This document shows, piece by piece, positions 1 through 8,118 of a stretch of 38,423 nt of DNA (within the stretch, counting starts at the first letter, position 1; each line of letters starts with the position of its first letter). Where the stretch lies: contig MGMG01000093.1 of NCBI GenBank assembly GCA_001796355.1, positions 1 to 38,423 on the forward strand, given 5' to 3'. This stretch comes from Chloroflexi bacterium GWB2_54_36. Its GTDB lineage: Bacteria; Chloroflexota; Anaerolineae; Anaerolineales; Anaerolineaceae. The notes beneath the pieces are model-generated. The model was not told the origin of the DNA. It worked only from the letters and a program-made list of their open reading frames with translations, and ran no database searches. A program made the translations under genes and the position numbers.

Positions 1-1
1 C

Positions 2-517
2 CAGAGCGTCAATTTTGTCCTACCACATACCTCTGGTATGACCATATCCGCTGAAGGGCTGGGCGAACCCGAAAAAGTTGAAGGACAGGACGGCCAGATT
101 TACGATTTATACCCGCTGGAAGCCATCCCGGCAGGCACGAGCCTGGTGCTGACCTTCACCGGCGAACCGAATATCCCGACCAACGGAACCGTCGTACCGG
201 CTGAAACCTCCTCCACTCCGAACAAACTACCCATTACCGTAGGGTTGGGAATTCTCGGTATCGCCCTGACTGCCGGTGGAGTTTATGGCTGGGTCCGCTC
301 CACCAAACGCTCGGCGGACAGCGTGGATGAAGAAGAGGAAGCTGGCGAAAGTTCTGAGGAGGAAGATTCGCCCGGCTTTGATGCCCTCCTGGCGCAAATT
401 GCCCGGCTCGATGAGCAGTACGAGCAAGGTGGGTTGGACGAAAAGGAATACCGCTCCAGGCGTGAATCCCTGATGGCTCAGGCAAAAACAGCTCTGACCG
501 AAAACCCAGAATCATAG
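2..517 (+). CDS. C-terminal part of a membrane-anchored protein with SHOCT-like tail (5' end outside window)
   Basis: The frame is open from the first bases of the window, so the gene begins upstream and the ATG at 38 is probably internal. Visible parts, counting from that ATG, are an extracytoplasmic beta-type stretch (about residues 1-60), a Thr/Pro linker, one membrane helix (about 66-86, VGLGILGIALTAGGVYGW), an acidic linker rich in Glu, and a short helical tail (LLAQIARLDEQYEQGGLDEKEY) resembling SHOCT or CcmI-like segments. Such proteins occur beside cytochrome c maturation genes in this kind of bacterium, which would suit the CcdA-like gene downstream, but that is inference. No catalytic motif is visible. 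It ends 50 nt before the leader of the ABC importer. Confidence 0.7.
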   Translation, partial: QSVNFVLPHTSGMTISAEGLGEPEKVEGQDGQIYDLYPLEAIPAGTSLVLTFTGEPNIPTNGTVVPAETSSTPNKLPITVGLGILGIALTAGGVYGWVRSTKRSADSVDEEEEAGESSEEEDSPGFDALLAQIARLDEQYEQGGLDEKEYRSRRESLMAQAKTALTENPES

Positions 518-549
518 CCCACCTCCTACCACTTGTATAAATAATGATA

Positions 550-555
550 TATAAT
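550..555 (+). promoter_or_regulatory. Candidate -10 box (TATAAT) for the ABC importer operon
   Basis: A perfect TATAAT lies in an AT-rich stretch just after the preceding stop codon. No good -35 hexamer is present at 16-18 nt upstream. Transcription from here would begin around 562 and give a leader of about 205 nt containing the small reading frame and terminator described below. Confidence 0.4.
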
Positions 556-587
556 TTCGCAATAGGATCATGCGGAGGGACAAAAAA

Positions 588-668
588 ATGACCTACAGAT
601 ATACCTGAGCCTTTTGCCAGGAAGGCGGCTTCGTCTTCCATAAAGAACCAGCAAGCGCGGGTTCGTAG
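588..668 (+). CDS. Leader micro-ORF with in-frame UGA (possible selenocysteine codon)
   Basis: A strong Shine-Dalgarno (GGAGGG, 574-579) sits 8 nt before ATG 588. The frame reads MTYRYT, then UGA at 606-608, then continues open as AFCQEGGFVF and on to UAG at 666-668, 26 residues if UGA is read as an amino acid. Read as selenocysteine, residues 7-10 form UxxC, the redox motif common in selenoproteins. A hairpin starts 11 nt after the UGA (620-639). Without readthrough the product is a hexapeptide. The frame lies in the leader of an ABC importer whose binding protein resembles the putative selenate family, so a selenium-sensing leader peptide or a micro-selenoprotein is plausible. Translation, readthrough and conservation are unproven; it could be a simple hexapeptide leader or chance. 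Confidence 0.45.
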
Positions 669-675
669 GCTGTAG
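593..675 (+). promoter_or_regulatory. Folded leader RNA upstream of the ABC importer
   Basis: CTACAG (593-598) can pair with CTGTAG (670-675), enclosing the SECIS-like hairpin and a second stem GAACC/GGTTC (645-649 with 660-664). This makes a closed multi-branch fold just upstream of an intrinsic terminator. I compared it by eye with common riboswitch consensus sequences (SAM, TPP, cobalamin, c-di-GMP, fluoride, Moco, ykkC) and saw no match. Translation through the UGA would unfold most of it. Confidence 0.4.
620..639 (+). promoter_or_regulatory. Candidate bacterial SECIS hairpin
   Basis: Seven base pairs (620-626 with 633-639, one G-U) close a six-base loop GGCTTC. The stem begins exactly 11 nt after the UGA at 606-608. 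In established bacterial SECIS elements (for example E. coli fdhF) the key stem-loop is also about 11 nt downstream, and G residues open the apical loop. An overlapping alternative hairpin (609-613 with 622-626) competes with it. No bulged U equivalent is obvious. Confidence 0.4.
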
Positions 676-704
676 ATATATCTTTTTCAGATAGATCCTC
701 CTGC

Positions 705-739
705 CGACCGTCAGCATTTGCTGGCGGTCGCATATTTTT
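705..739 (+). terminator. Intrinsic terminator/attenuator before the importer genes
   Basis: An 11-bp GC-rich stem (705-715 with 720-730, one G-U) with a four-base loop ATTT is followed by a T run (735-739). It lies between the leader micro-ORF and the importer start codon, so it can only act on the importer transcript, as an attenuator. The importer's own Shine-Dalgarno (GGAGG, 754-758) lies after it. Confidence 0.75.
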
Positions 740-767
740 AAATTTCAAGATTTGGAGGATCTACCGC

Positions 768-1730
768 ATGTCCATTAAATTCCTGTACAACAAAGTTTTT
801 CTAAACAACAAATGGATCGTTATCAGCCTGATTTTGGCTGGATGGGTGCTCGCGGCCTGCACGCCGCAGGCACCCACGCAGAGCCAGCCAGCCAGCGCGC
901 CGGAAGCTGAAGAGGTGAGGCCTTTTGTTATTTCTGCCATCCCGGATCAGGATCCCGAGAAGTTGAACCGGTTGTACGGCTCAATCGCAACTTATTTAAG
1001 CGAAAAATTAGGCGTACCGGTTGAATATAAACCCGTTACCGATTACACCGCGTCCGTCACGGCCTTAAAAGTTGGGGATTTGGATATGGTCTGGTTTGGC
1101 GGTTTGACTGGCGTGCAGGCGCGCCTGCAGGTACCCGGCGCGCAGGCTATTTTGCAACGCGATATCGACGCGGAATTTCACAGTGTGTTCATTGCTAATG
1201 TCAACAGTGGTTTGACGCCCTTTGAAGATACCAGCGGGCTGGCGCAGTTAAAAGGACGTACCTTCACCTTCGGCTCTGAATCTTCCACCTCAGGCCGGTT
1301 GATGCCGCAATACTTTTTGAAGGAGGCGGGAGTCAGTCTGGAGGACTTTCAGGGCGAAGCTGGTTTTTCCGGGTCGCACGATAAAACCATCCAACTGGTC
1401 GAGGCCGGTACTTACCAGGCAGGCGTGCTCAATGAACAAGTTTGGAAAACCCGCACGCAGAACAATGAAGTGGACTTGACCAGGGTTATCGTTTTATGGA
1501 CCACCCCGGCCTATTATGACTATCACTGGGTCATCCGCGGGGATGTAGCTGCACGCTACGGCGACGATTTCTTGCCTAAACTTAAGGAGGCTTTTCTAAC
1601 TTTGGATGCCAGTGATCCACAGCAAAAAGAAATATTGGATCTTTTTGGCGCCGGCAAATTCATCGAAACGCAGGACAGCAATTACGCCGAGATTGAAGAA
1701 ATCGCGCGTGAACTGGGAAAAATTCGCTAG
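768..1730 (+). CDS. ABC transporter substrate-binding lipoprotein, PhnD superfamily, putative selenate-type
   Basis: Extracytoplasmic binding protein of an importer. An N-terminal helix ends in the lipobox LAAC with the lipidated Cys at 31, followed by a Pro/Gln/Ala linker. The mature part follows the PhnD fold: FVISAIPDQDPEKLNRLYG, PVTDYTASVTALKVGDLDMV, LTGVQARLQVPGA, TFGSESSTSGRLMPQYFL, GFSGSHDKTIQ and TTPAYYDYHW. These blocks are what I remember of the family annotated as putative selenate ABC transporter substrate-binding protein (TIGR04553) rather than phosphonate PhnD. The substrate is inferred from similarity only. It is the first gene of the importer operon, with the ATPase starting 3 nt after its stop. 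The long leader with in-frame UGA and terminator immediately precedes it. Start ATG 768 is supported by GGAGG at 754-758. Confidence 0.85.
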   Translation: MSIKFLYNKVFLNNKWIVISLILAGWVLAACTPQAPTQSQPASAPEAEEVRPFVISAIPDQDPEKLNRLYGSIATYLSEKLGVPVEYKPVTDYTASVTALKVGDLDMVWFGGLTGVQARLQVPGAQAILQRDIDAEFHSVFIANVNSGLTPFEDTSGLAQLKGRTFTFGSESSTSGRLMPQYFLKEAGVSLEDFQGEAGFSGSHDKTIQLVEAGTYQAGVLNEQVWKTRTQNNEVDLTRVIVLWTTPAYYDYHWVIRGDVAARYGDDFLPKLKEAFLTLDASDPQQKEILDLFGAGKFIETQDSNYAEIEEIARELGKIR

Positions 1731-1733
1731 GCA

Positions 1734-2519
1734 ATGATCACAATTCAAGAAAAGCTTCCCGGAGATTCAAGTGCGCCTAACCCTGCCGTTTTTCGGCTGC
1801 GCAATGTGTCCTGCCATTTCGAGTCCATTGAGGCGATTACCGGCCTGAACCTTGAAATTGGCCGGGGTGAAAAAGTCGCCCTGGTCGGGCCGAGCGGAGC
1901 TGGAAAAAGCACTCTGATCCGCCTGTTGAACGGTTCCCTGGCGCCAACCCAGGGGGACGTTGAGGTTTTTGGCCGGTCGCTGGCGCGTCTTTCGGCACGC
2001 CAGAGGCGCCCTATCCAGCGCCAAATCGGCACCTTATACCAGCAATTCCATCTGGTAAACAATCTTGCCGTCATACACAACATCAATGCCGGTCGGTTGG
2101 GCAGTTGGTCGTTGTTAAAAGCAATGGTATCGCTGATCTGGCCGCTGGAAACCCAAATTGCTGCTGAAACCCTGGCGCAGGTGGGCATACCCGAAAAATT
2201 GTATGAACGGACGGCGACACTTTCGGGAGGGCAACAGCAGCGGGTGGCAATCGCCAGGGTACTGGTTCAAAACCCGGATGTAATCCTGGCGGATGAACCG
2301 ATTGCCAGCATAGACCCCGAGCGCAGCCGTGAGATGATGAACCTGCTGCGCGATCTGAGCGGTAAGGGAAAAACGCTGATCGTCAGCTTGCATGCAATCG
2401 AATTTGCTTTTAGTCATTTCGACCGCATCATCGGGCTGCGCGCCGGCAGGCTGCTATTTGATGCTGTCCCGCGTGAAGTTACGCCGGCCATGATCCAGGC
2501 GCTTTACAGGCTGACATGA
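1734..2519 (+). CDS. ABC transporter ATP-binding protein, PhnC-like
   Basis: Cytoplasmic ATPase of the importer. Walker A GPSGAGKST (about residues 53-61), Q-loop region GTLYQQFHLV, signature LSGGQQQRVAIARVL, Walker B VILADEP and the switch His in LIVSLHAIEFA are all present. At 261 residues it has the usual PhnC length. It starts 3 nt after the binding-protein stop, and its stop overlaps the permease start by 4 nt (ATGA), which indicates translational coupling. The order binding protein, ATPase, permease is standard for PhnD-C-E type systems. Nothing in it is degenerate. The substrate is inherited by inference from the binding protein. Confidence 0.9.
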   Translation: MITIQEKLPGDSSAPNPAVFRLRNVSCHFESIEAITGLNLEIGRGEKVALVGPSGAGKSTLIRLLNGSLAPTQGDVEVFGRSLARLSARQRRPIQRQIGTLYQQFHLVNNLAVIHNINAGRLGSWSLLKAMVSLIWPLETQIAAETLAQVGIPEKLYERTATLSGGQQQRVAIARVLVQNPDVILADEPIASIDPERSREMMNLLRDLSGKGKTLIVSLHAIEFAFSHFDRIIGLRAGRLLFDAVPREVTPAMIQALYRLT

Positions 2520-4261
2520 GAAACGCAACACTTTCAGCCAGTCGTCCACCGCTTCGGCTAAGGTTGCCGCCCCGCCAACTGATCTGGGTTGGCGTAGCTG
2601 CCAGCGTGATTTGGGCTGCTGTGCAAGCTAATCTGTTCAGCGGAGCGTTGATCAACCCGGGCGGCTGGGCTTTAGTAGTGCGGCTGTTAGACGGCCTGTT
2701 CCACCCAAATTTTTCATCTGCCTTCCTGCGGCTGACACTGGACTCAACGCTCATCACCCTTTCCTACGCGGTGCTCGGAACCTTTTTCAGCCTGGTGATC
2801 GGGATGGTTGGGGGTATCCTGTCTTCCGAAGTGTGGTGGCAGGCGCATGGGTTCAATCAAGAGGCGGCGCGACCGGGATCAATCGCCCTCCGGTTTTATC
2901 GCCGCAGCCCATGGCTGGCTGCCCGTACGTTGCTGGCTGTTCCGCGCTCCTTGCACGAGATCGTCTGGGGTCTGATTTTCGTCAACATTTTTGGTCTGGT
3001 TCCGCTGACAGCCATCTTTGCGATTGCGGTTCCTTTTGGCGCAATCTGTGCCAAGGTTTTTTCAGAGATATTGGATGAGCAACCGCGTCAGCCGTTTCTG
3101 GCCATGTTGAATGCTGGCGCACCCCCATTGCAGGCTTTTTTCTACGCACTTTTTCCTTCAGCGCTCCCTAACCTGATTTCCTACTCTTTTTATCGTTTCG
3201 AGTGCTCCATTCGCTCTGCCACGATTTTGGGGATCATCGGGGCCGGCGGGTTGGGTTACCAGATTCTGCTGAGCCTTCAGAGTTTGCGTTACCAGGAATT
3301 CCTCCCCATGCTCATTGCGCTCCTGCTCCTTTCCGGATTGACCGATGTTTGGAGCTCACAGTTGCGGCAAGCTCTGGGCGGATCAACCCGCATCGAGATT
3401 CAAACTGGTGTAAACCACACTGCCGGCATTCCGAGCACTGGTTCAACCCGATCCTCAGCTTTTCTCAAAGGGTCGATGATCTCGATTTTGCTGCTGACAG
3501 GATTCGCGCTGGTTTATCTGAAACCTGATTTTTCCAGCATACTGGCGCCCCGCACCGCGCAGTTGCTCGAAGGTATTTTACGCGATTCATTCCCACCACA
3601 ATTGCCGGATGGCGGGCTGCTATATTTATTGCGCCTTTCCGGCCAGACTCTGGCCATTTCCATCCTCGCCATGGCTGCCGTTGGGCCATTGGCAATGGCA
3701 GCCGCCTTCGTAAGTTCAGGTCGATTACGGAACCTTGGGCAGATTACTGCTACCCGTCAACCCGGCCTCCGTCCTGCAGCCATCTTAGCTTACCTGGTGC
3801 GCATGTTTTTCCTCATCGCGCGGGCTGTGCCTACGCCGATCTGGGTATTGATGATCTTGTTTGTTGTTTTCCCGGGCATTTTGCCCGGCGCGGTTGCCCT
3901 GGCGCTGCATAACTGGGGAATTACAGGGCGGCTGATGGTTGAAACGGTTGATAACATGGACGAACGACCGCTTGTTGCGTTGCAATCGCTTGGCGCCAGC
4001 CCTGGTCAAACTTTTATGTACGGCGCCTTGCCTGATGTTTTCCCCGGATTTATTTCCTACATTTTCTATCGCTGGGAAAATTGTATAAGAGAAACCGTAG
4101 TGATCGGAATTGTCGGAGCTGGCGGTCTGGGCCGCTTACTTTCCGAGCAATTGAGTAATTTCGATTACGCAGCAATAACATCAACCTTGATTGCATTGAT
4201 TCTTCTGACCATCCTGGTGGATTTATTATCTTCGGCCGTCCGGCGCCAATACCGGTCATGA
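2516..4261 (+). CDS. Double-length ABC permease, PhnE-PhnE fusion
   Basis: Inner-membrane permease made of two PhnE-type halves in one 581-residue chain, roughly residues 1-290 and 315-581. Each half ends with the same ATPase-contact and helix pattern: YSFYRFECSIRSATILGIIG then AGGLGYQ in the first, and YIFYRWENCIRETVVIGIVG then AGGLGRL in the second. Normal PhnE is about 260-280 residues and works as a dimer, so this fusion would supply the whole membrane pore. It overlaps the ATPase gene by 4 nt and is the last gene of the importer operon. Both EAA-like loops look intact, so both halves are probably functional. Confidence 0.9.
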   Translation: MRNATLSASRPPLRLRLPPRQLIWVGVAASVIWAAVQANLFSGALINPGGWALVVRLLDGLFHPNFSSAFLRLTLDSTLITLSYAVLGTFFSLVIGMVGGILSSEVWWQAHGFNQEAARPGSIALRFYRRSPWLAARTLLAVPRSLHEIVWGLIFVNIFGLVPLTAIFAIAVPFGAICAKVFSEILDEQPRQPFLAMLNAGAPPLQAFFYALFPSALPNLISYSFYRFECSIRSATILGIIGAGGLGYQILLSLQSLRYQEFLPMLIALLLLSGLTDVWSSQLRQALGGSTRIEIQTGVNHTAGIPSTGSTRSSAFLKGSMISILLLTGFALVYLKPDFSSILAPRTAQLLEGILRDSFPPQLPDGGLLYLLRLSGQTLAISILAMAAVGPLAMAAAFVSSGRLRNLGQITATRQPGLRPAAILAYLVRMFFLIARAVPTPIWVLMILFVVFPGILPGAVALALHNWGITGRLMVETVDNMDERPLVALQSLGASPGQTFMYGALPDVFPGFISYIFYRWENCIRETVVIGIVGAGGLGRLLSEQLSNFDYAAITSTLIALILLTILVDLLSSAVRRQYRS

Positions 4262-4436
4262 AATCCGGCAAACCATCCTGCTCGATTGGGGGTATTCTGG
4301 CCGGGCGTTTTGGAAGCTTCCAAGTATGGCAGGCCATTGTGCCTATACCAGGTTAGGTAATCTTACGGGTCAATGTCCACCCGAACCCGGTTATGATCAA
4401 ATGGTTAGTCCATCTCCTACACCAAAATAATCTTCC

Positions 4437-5207
4437 ATGGCCGAATTCAATCCAACTCTTCCTAAAACTCAAATTTCGAAACGCTGGTCCACCTTTTTCC
4501 ATGCCTGTTTGTTTGTGGCAGGGTTTTCGCTGGTGTTTATCGTCGGCTGGGGTGGAGCTGCCACCCTGTTTGGTCAGGTTTTTGCGACGATTAAAATCAC
4601 CCTCGCAAGGGTCGGCGGGGTGGTCATCATCCTTTTTGGCCTTTCCAATCTTGGCTTATTCCGGATGCCATGGATGTTCTACTCCGACACCCGCCCCAAT
4701 ATGCCCGGCGCTGGAAAAAGCGGCGGTTGGGCATCTTCAGCTTTGATGGGGGTGGTTTTTGCGGCAGGTTGGACGCCTTGTATTGGGACCACGCTGGGAG
4801 CCATTTTGACGCTCGGTTTCAGCCAGGAGGGTGCCGGACAGGCAATGCTGTTGACCAGCGGCTATGCACTTGGCATGGGAATTCCGTTCCTCCTGCTTGG
4901 CGTGGGCCTGGATCGAGCCGTCGAATTTATCGGACGCTTCCGACGTTATGCTCGCGTCTTTCAAATCGTCAATGGCGTGTTTTTAATTGCACTCGGGCTG
5001 CTTTTACTCTTTGGAAAAATGACTTTGATCTCCATATGGGCGCAGAAAAACGGCTGGTACTTTGACCTGCCATTAGGCGGTGCGGTGACTCCATCGTATA
5101 TTTTTGCAGTTGCCGCTGGCCTGATTTCCTTTTTCTCGCCTTGCGTACTGCCTTTAGTTCCAGCTTACCTGGGTTATTTGAGCGGCCGGGCAAACAAACG
5201 AGCATAA
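4437..5207 (+). CDS. CcdA-like thiol-redox membrane protein with rearranged (permuted) helix order
   Basis: CcdA/DsbD-type proteins pass electrons from cytoplasmic thioredoxin across the membrane, using one Cys in helix 1 and one in helix 4. Here the chain starts where helix 2 of normal CcdA would be (ACLFVAGFSLVFIVGWGG) and carries the second-half motif FAAGWTPCIGTTLGAILTLG (Cys115). The usual N-terminal helix, LISFFSPCVLPLVPAYLGYL (Cys236), is the last segment before the stop. An in-frame TAA lies 9 nt before the ATG, and no SPCVLP block is encoded in any frame just upstream, so the first helix is not simply missed. Moving one of six helices to the end keeps membrane topology consistent. 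It follows the importer by 175 nt. It could be a functional circular permutation or a product of recombination between tandem copies. Confidence 0.85.
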   Translation: MAEFNPTLPKTQISKRWSTFFHACLFVAGFSLVFIVGWGGAATLFGQVFATIKITLARVGGVVIILFGLSNLGLFRMPWMFYSDTRPNMPGAGKSGGWASSALMGVVFAAGWTPCIGTTLGAILTLGFSQEGAGQAMLLTSGYALGMGIPFLLLGVGLDRAVEFIGRFRRYARVFQIVNGVFLIALGLLLLFGKMTLISIWAQKNGWYFDLPLGGAVTPSYIFAVAAGLISFFSPCVLPLVPAYLGYLSGRANKRA

Positions 5208-5530
5208 TGTAATTTCATCCTGTGCTGGCTAATGCCGCCGGATGCAGGCTCTATTCTCTTGCGAGCAGGATTTGCCAGGCTGACGTGCGCGCAGATGAAG
5301 CCAACGCATCATCTGTCTGCGAATGCAATCCCTGAAACGATCAAGACGCTGACAAATCTAAATTGGGTTGCGAAAAGTTAAATCAGCACTATTCAATCGG
5401 CCAGAATGACCGAATGAAAATGATTAGGATAGGGAAAAGGTCTAAGATAGTACCCTTCGATCTGGTTTCATCGAAGGATTCATTGAGAACTCAGGAATTC
5501 GCCCTGATAGACTTGGTGGTTTTCACAATA
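5208..5530. other. Intergenic region, 323 nt, one hairpin
   Basis: No convincing gene is present. A 49-codon frame (5232-5381) has no ribosome binding site and no recognisable content. A perfect 8-bp hairpin (5454-5461 with 5470-5477, loop CTGGTTTC) has no T run on either strand. This region separates the plus-strand CcdA-like gene from a minus-strand gene and may contain weak terminators. Confidence 0.5.
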
Positions 5531-5764
5531 CTATAAGATGTCGCCTTTAAAGCGAAACCAGAGCCATCCCAGGAAATAACCCAGAACTCCGCCGAGTACC
5601 CCCGAAATCCAGTGATAGGGGTGCGGCTGTGCGCCCAATATGATCTTGCCAAGGACAAGATAGCCGACAATTGCCCCGGCTACAGCCATGAAATACACCA
5701 CGATGGGGGTTTCCTTCTTTTCTTTGGCAGCAACAACGGCTTTGTTCCTGGTTTTGGCTGTCAT
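5531..5764 (-). CDS. Small membrane protein, two helices
   Basis: 77 residues with a basic, Lys-rich N-terminus (KTRNKAVVAAKEKKE), then two hydrophobic helices (about 21-43 and 52-70), the second with a Gly zipper-like pattern GGVLGYFLGWLWF. A Shine-Dalgarno (GAGGAA) lies about 8 nt before the ATG, which supports translation. No family is recognised. It is followed by nothing on its strand and preceded by another small membrane protein 66 nt away, so the two probably form a unit. Confidence 0.65.
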   Translation of the reverse strand: MTAKTRNKAVVAAKEKKETPIVVYFMAVAGAIVGYLVLGKIILGAQPHPYHWISGVLGGVLGYFLGWLWFRFKGDIL

Positions 5765-5830
5765 ATCAATTATTCCTCGAATTCCAAGTATTTTGAACGA
5801 ATTAAACTACTGCTTAAAGGCGTGGGACGG

Positions 5831-6040
5831 CTACTTGTGCAGGTAACGTTTTAATGCCTGTGTGCCGCAAATGCCCCAACAAATGGCCATCATTACAAAA
5901 AATGCTGCCAGAGCGATAGTTGCTGCGCTGCGCAGGCCAAAGAGTGGAATTGCGACGAAACCAATAATGGGAAGCGAGCATAACCAAATCGTCAGAGCGA
6001 GTGTCATATCGCCAATGTCAAAATGGAGTTTTTTGAGCAT
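5831..6040 (-). CDS. Small membrane protein, two helices
   Basis: 69 residues starting MLKKLHFD. I chose the ATG at 6040 because GGAGG lies 5 nt before it; the longer frame from 6052 would place its first codons over that site. Two hydrophobic segments (about 12-33 and 40-60) flank a short loop; the second contains Cys residues (CWGICG). The protein ends in a basic tail KRYLHK. No family is recognised. It probably forms a unit with the small membrane protein downstream. Confidence 0.65.
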   Translation of the reverse strand: MLKKLHFDIGDMTLALTIWLCSLPIIGFVAIPLFGLRSAATIALAAFFVMMAICWGICGTQALKRYLHK

Positions 6041-6198
6041 CGCAACCTCCAATCGAACTAGCCTCTAACTAAGAGTTTCTACACAATCTTATCAAGGTCA
6101 AACGACCGGGGGTAAGCGCATTTATGCGGGGTGTAGAGCAAGCATTTTTCACTATAGGTACAGCAAAAGGCGGCGCCCCATTTTTCACTATCGATTAC

Positions 6199-6211
6199 AG
6201 GCATAATTACC
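6199..6211 (+). repeat. 13-bp intergenic motif AGGCATAATTACC, copy 1
   Basis: The same 13-mer occurs at 23113-23125 and 24846-24858, all three in intergenic DNA and on the same strand. CATAAT within it resembles a -10 box, but no shared -35 is seen. Three copies of a 13-mer in 38 kb are not expected by chance. Confidence 0.6.
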
Positions 6212-6445
6212 TTTTTAATAACAAGTAATTCGGCGGTATATGCAGTCATTAATCTATGATATACTTCGCACAAGGATTGAATCTGGATAATAAGCACAAA
6301 ACCGTGCAATTTCAATGGTTTCTAATCTTCGTCAGTTGATCTAACTTTTGAAATTGACATTAGAGGTATCTCATGGACCATTGCATCTGTCATAGGCGGG
6401 AACTGTAACTACCGCCTCGCATAAAACACAACCGACTTTATTCTG

Positions 6446-6543
6446 AACGGCCAACTGCCACAGGCGGCAGACAGTCACCCCGCAAGAAACACGTTCGTGT
6501 TAGGGCGTTCCTGTTTGACGCTTTTATATTTAAGTTGGCCGTT
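6446..6543 (+). promoter_or_regulatory. Structured leader of the cystathionine beta-synthase gene
   Basis: A perfect 11-bp stem, AACGGCCAACT (6446-6456) with AGTTGGCCGTT (6533-6543), closes a 76-nt region with internal hairpins AACAC/GTGTT and GCGT/ACGC; an alternative hairpin CTGCC/GGCAG overlaps the base of the long stem. A T run (6542-6546) follows the 3' arm, as in a terminator. It ends 34 nt before the gene. It may be an attenuator or a small inverted-repeat element. No known riboswitch or T-box consensus was recognised. Confidence 0.45.
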
Positions 6544-6579
6544 TTTCTATTTGTAAGACCATTATTAAGGATTATTCAA

Positions 6580-8028
6580 ATGGTAACCAAACATTTAACT
6601 CGTAAACCATTGGTTTCCGAAGTGCAGCCACTTTATTATAAGAATATTCTGGAGACGATTGGCCAGACTCCTCTGGTAAAGCTCAATCAGGTTGCCTTCG
6701 ATGCGGTCGCCGCCCATGTCCTCGCCAAGGTGGAGTATTTCAATCCGGGCGGTTCGAGCAAAGACCGCATCGGACTCTCCATCATCGAAAATGCCGAGCA
6801 GGAAGGCCGGATAAAACCAGGCGGAACAATCGTCGAAGCCACTTCTGGAAATACCGGGGCTGGACTGGCGTTAGTGGCTGCCGTAAAAGGCTATAAAACC
6901 GTCTTCGTGATGCCAGACAAAATGAGTGAAGAAAAGGTGCGCTTTTTGCGCGCCTTTGGTGCGCGGGTCATTATTACTCCTACCGCGGTCGCCCCGGATG
7001 ATCCACGCAGCTATTACAGTGTAGCCGCCAGAATTGTCAACGAAACGCCAAACAGCCTCCTCGCCAACCAGTATCATAACCCAGCCAACCCCGAAGCCCA
7101 TTACCGTTCCACTGGCCCCGAGCTATGGCGCCAGACTGCGGGCAAGATCGATGTCTTGATTGCTGGCATGGGCACAGGTGGAACCATCACTGGAACTGCG
7201 CGCTACTTGAAAGAACAAAACCCCAACTTGAAAGTGGTCGGGGTGGATATCCAGGGCTCCCTGCTTTATGAAACCTGGAAACTAGGCCACATACCTGATG
7301 ACCCGCATCCGAAGACTTATAAAATCGAAGGGATTGGAGAAGATTTTCTCCCCAGCACGCTGGATATGTCGCTCATCGATGAAGTTGTGCAGGTGGATGA
7401 CCGCGAATCATTTCTCATGGCGCGCCGTCTGGTACGGGAAGAAGGCATTTTCGCTGGCGGATCCTCGGGTTCGGCGGTCGCCGGGCTGCTGAAATCGAAA
7501 ATTGTGCGCAGTTTAAAGCCGGATCAAATTGCCGTCGTCATCCTCCCCGACACAGGCAACCGTTACCTTTCAAAATTATTCGATGACAACTGGATGCGCG
7601 AGAACGGTTATCTGCCCGCCAGCCGGTCAGAAGATACCGTAGCCGCCCTGATCGATTTCCGTAACAAAGGTCCGGTGATCACAGCCACCTCCGGTGAACG
7701 CATCACCGCAGTGGTTGAGAAAATGAAGGCCTACGAAATCTCTCAACTGCCGGTGGTTGACGACACAGGCAGGTTGATTGGTATTGTGAGCGAGGTGGAT
7801 TTATTGGACCACCTGCTTCATGCCGGACATATACACGATCCAGAAGAAACCATTTCAGGGATCATCAACCCCAGCGTGGTGACCGTCGAGCCGGGTTCCA
7901 GCATCGAGCTGCTGTTATCCGTTTTTGACCGTGGCAAGGTCGCCGTAATCGTAGCAGACGGCCGGCCGGTCAATGTTCTGACGAAAATCGATCTGATTGA
8001 TTACCTGACAGAAAAAACAGCCCGATAA
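6580..8028 (+). CDS. Cystathionine beta-synthase with C-terminal CBS pair
   Basis: PLP enzyme that condenses serine and homocysteine to cystathionine, the first step of reverse transsulfuration. Motifs: NILETIGQTPLVKLN near the N-terminus, the PLP Lys in NPGGSSKDRIG, the PLP-phosphate/substrate loop TSGNTGAG, GMGTGGTITGTARYLK and GGSSGSAV. The catalytic part ends near residue 345 and is followed by two CBS motifs (about 365-420 and 430-480), the usual regulatory module in bacterial and eukaryotic enzymes. I chose ATG 6580 because AAGG lies 9 nt before it; the longer TTG start at 6535 falls inside the leader stem. A cysteine-synthase role cannot be excluded, but the CBS pair and the gamma-lyase-type neighbour favour cystathionine synthesis. 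It converges with that gene. Confidence 0.9.
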   Translation: MVTKHLTRKPLVSEVQPLYYKNILETIGQTPLVKLNQVAFDAVAAHVLAKVEYFNPGGSSKDRIGLSIIENAEQEGRIKPGGTIVEATSGNTGAGLALVAAVKGYKTVFVMPDKMSEEKVRFLRAFGARVIITPTAVAPDDPRSYYSVAARIVNETPNSLLANQYHNPANPEAHYRSTGPELWRQTAGKIDVLIAGMGTGGTITGTARYLKEQNPNLKVVGVDIQGSLLYETWKLGHIPDDPHPKTYKIEGIGEDFLPSTLDMSLIDEVVQVDDRESFLMARRLVREEGIFAGGSSGSAVAGLLKSKIVRSLKPDQIAVVILPDTGNRYLSKLFDDNWMRENGYLPASRSEDTVAALIDFRNKGPVITATSGERITAVVEKMKAYEISQLPVVDDTGRLIGIVSEVDLLDHLLHAGHIHDPEETISGIINPSVVTVEPGSSIELLLSVFDRGKVAVIVADGRPVNVLTKIDLIDYLTEKTAR

Positions 8029-8045
8029 CGGCGATCGGAACAATT

Positions 8046-8089
8046 AAAAAACCGACACCCACAACATCTGGCATGTGGGCATCGGTTTT
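8046..8089. terminator. Bidirectional terminator between converging sulfur-amino-acid genes
   Basis: AAAACCGA (8048-8055) pairs with TCGGTTTT (8082-8089), and CCCACA (8058-8063) with TGTGGG (8074-8079), with a small internal loop. A-rich and T-rich flanks make it usable on both strands. Confidence 0.8.
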
Positions 8090-8118
8090 GGGTAGCTATT
8101 TCCGGCTAAAGAATGGGG

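Larger units (their letters stand above)
6041..6579. other. Intergenic region between divergent genes, 539 nt
   Basis: The region holds one copy of the 13-bp motif AGGCATAATTACC (6199-6211), a hairpin AGGCGG/CCGCCT (6394-6399 with 6412-6417) and a larger structured stretch at 6446-6543 just before the cystathionine beta-synthase gene. A minus-strand frame at 6079-6315 lacks any recognisable feature and is not called. It must contain promoters for both flanking units, but no confident -35/-10 pair was found. Confidence 0.5.
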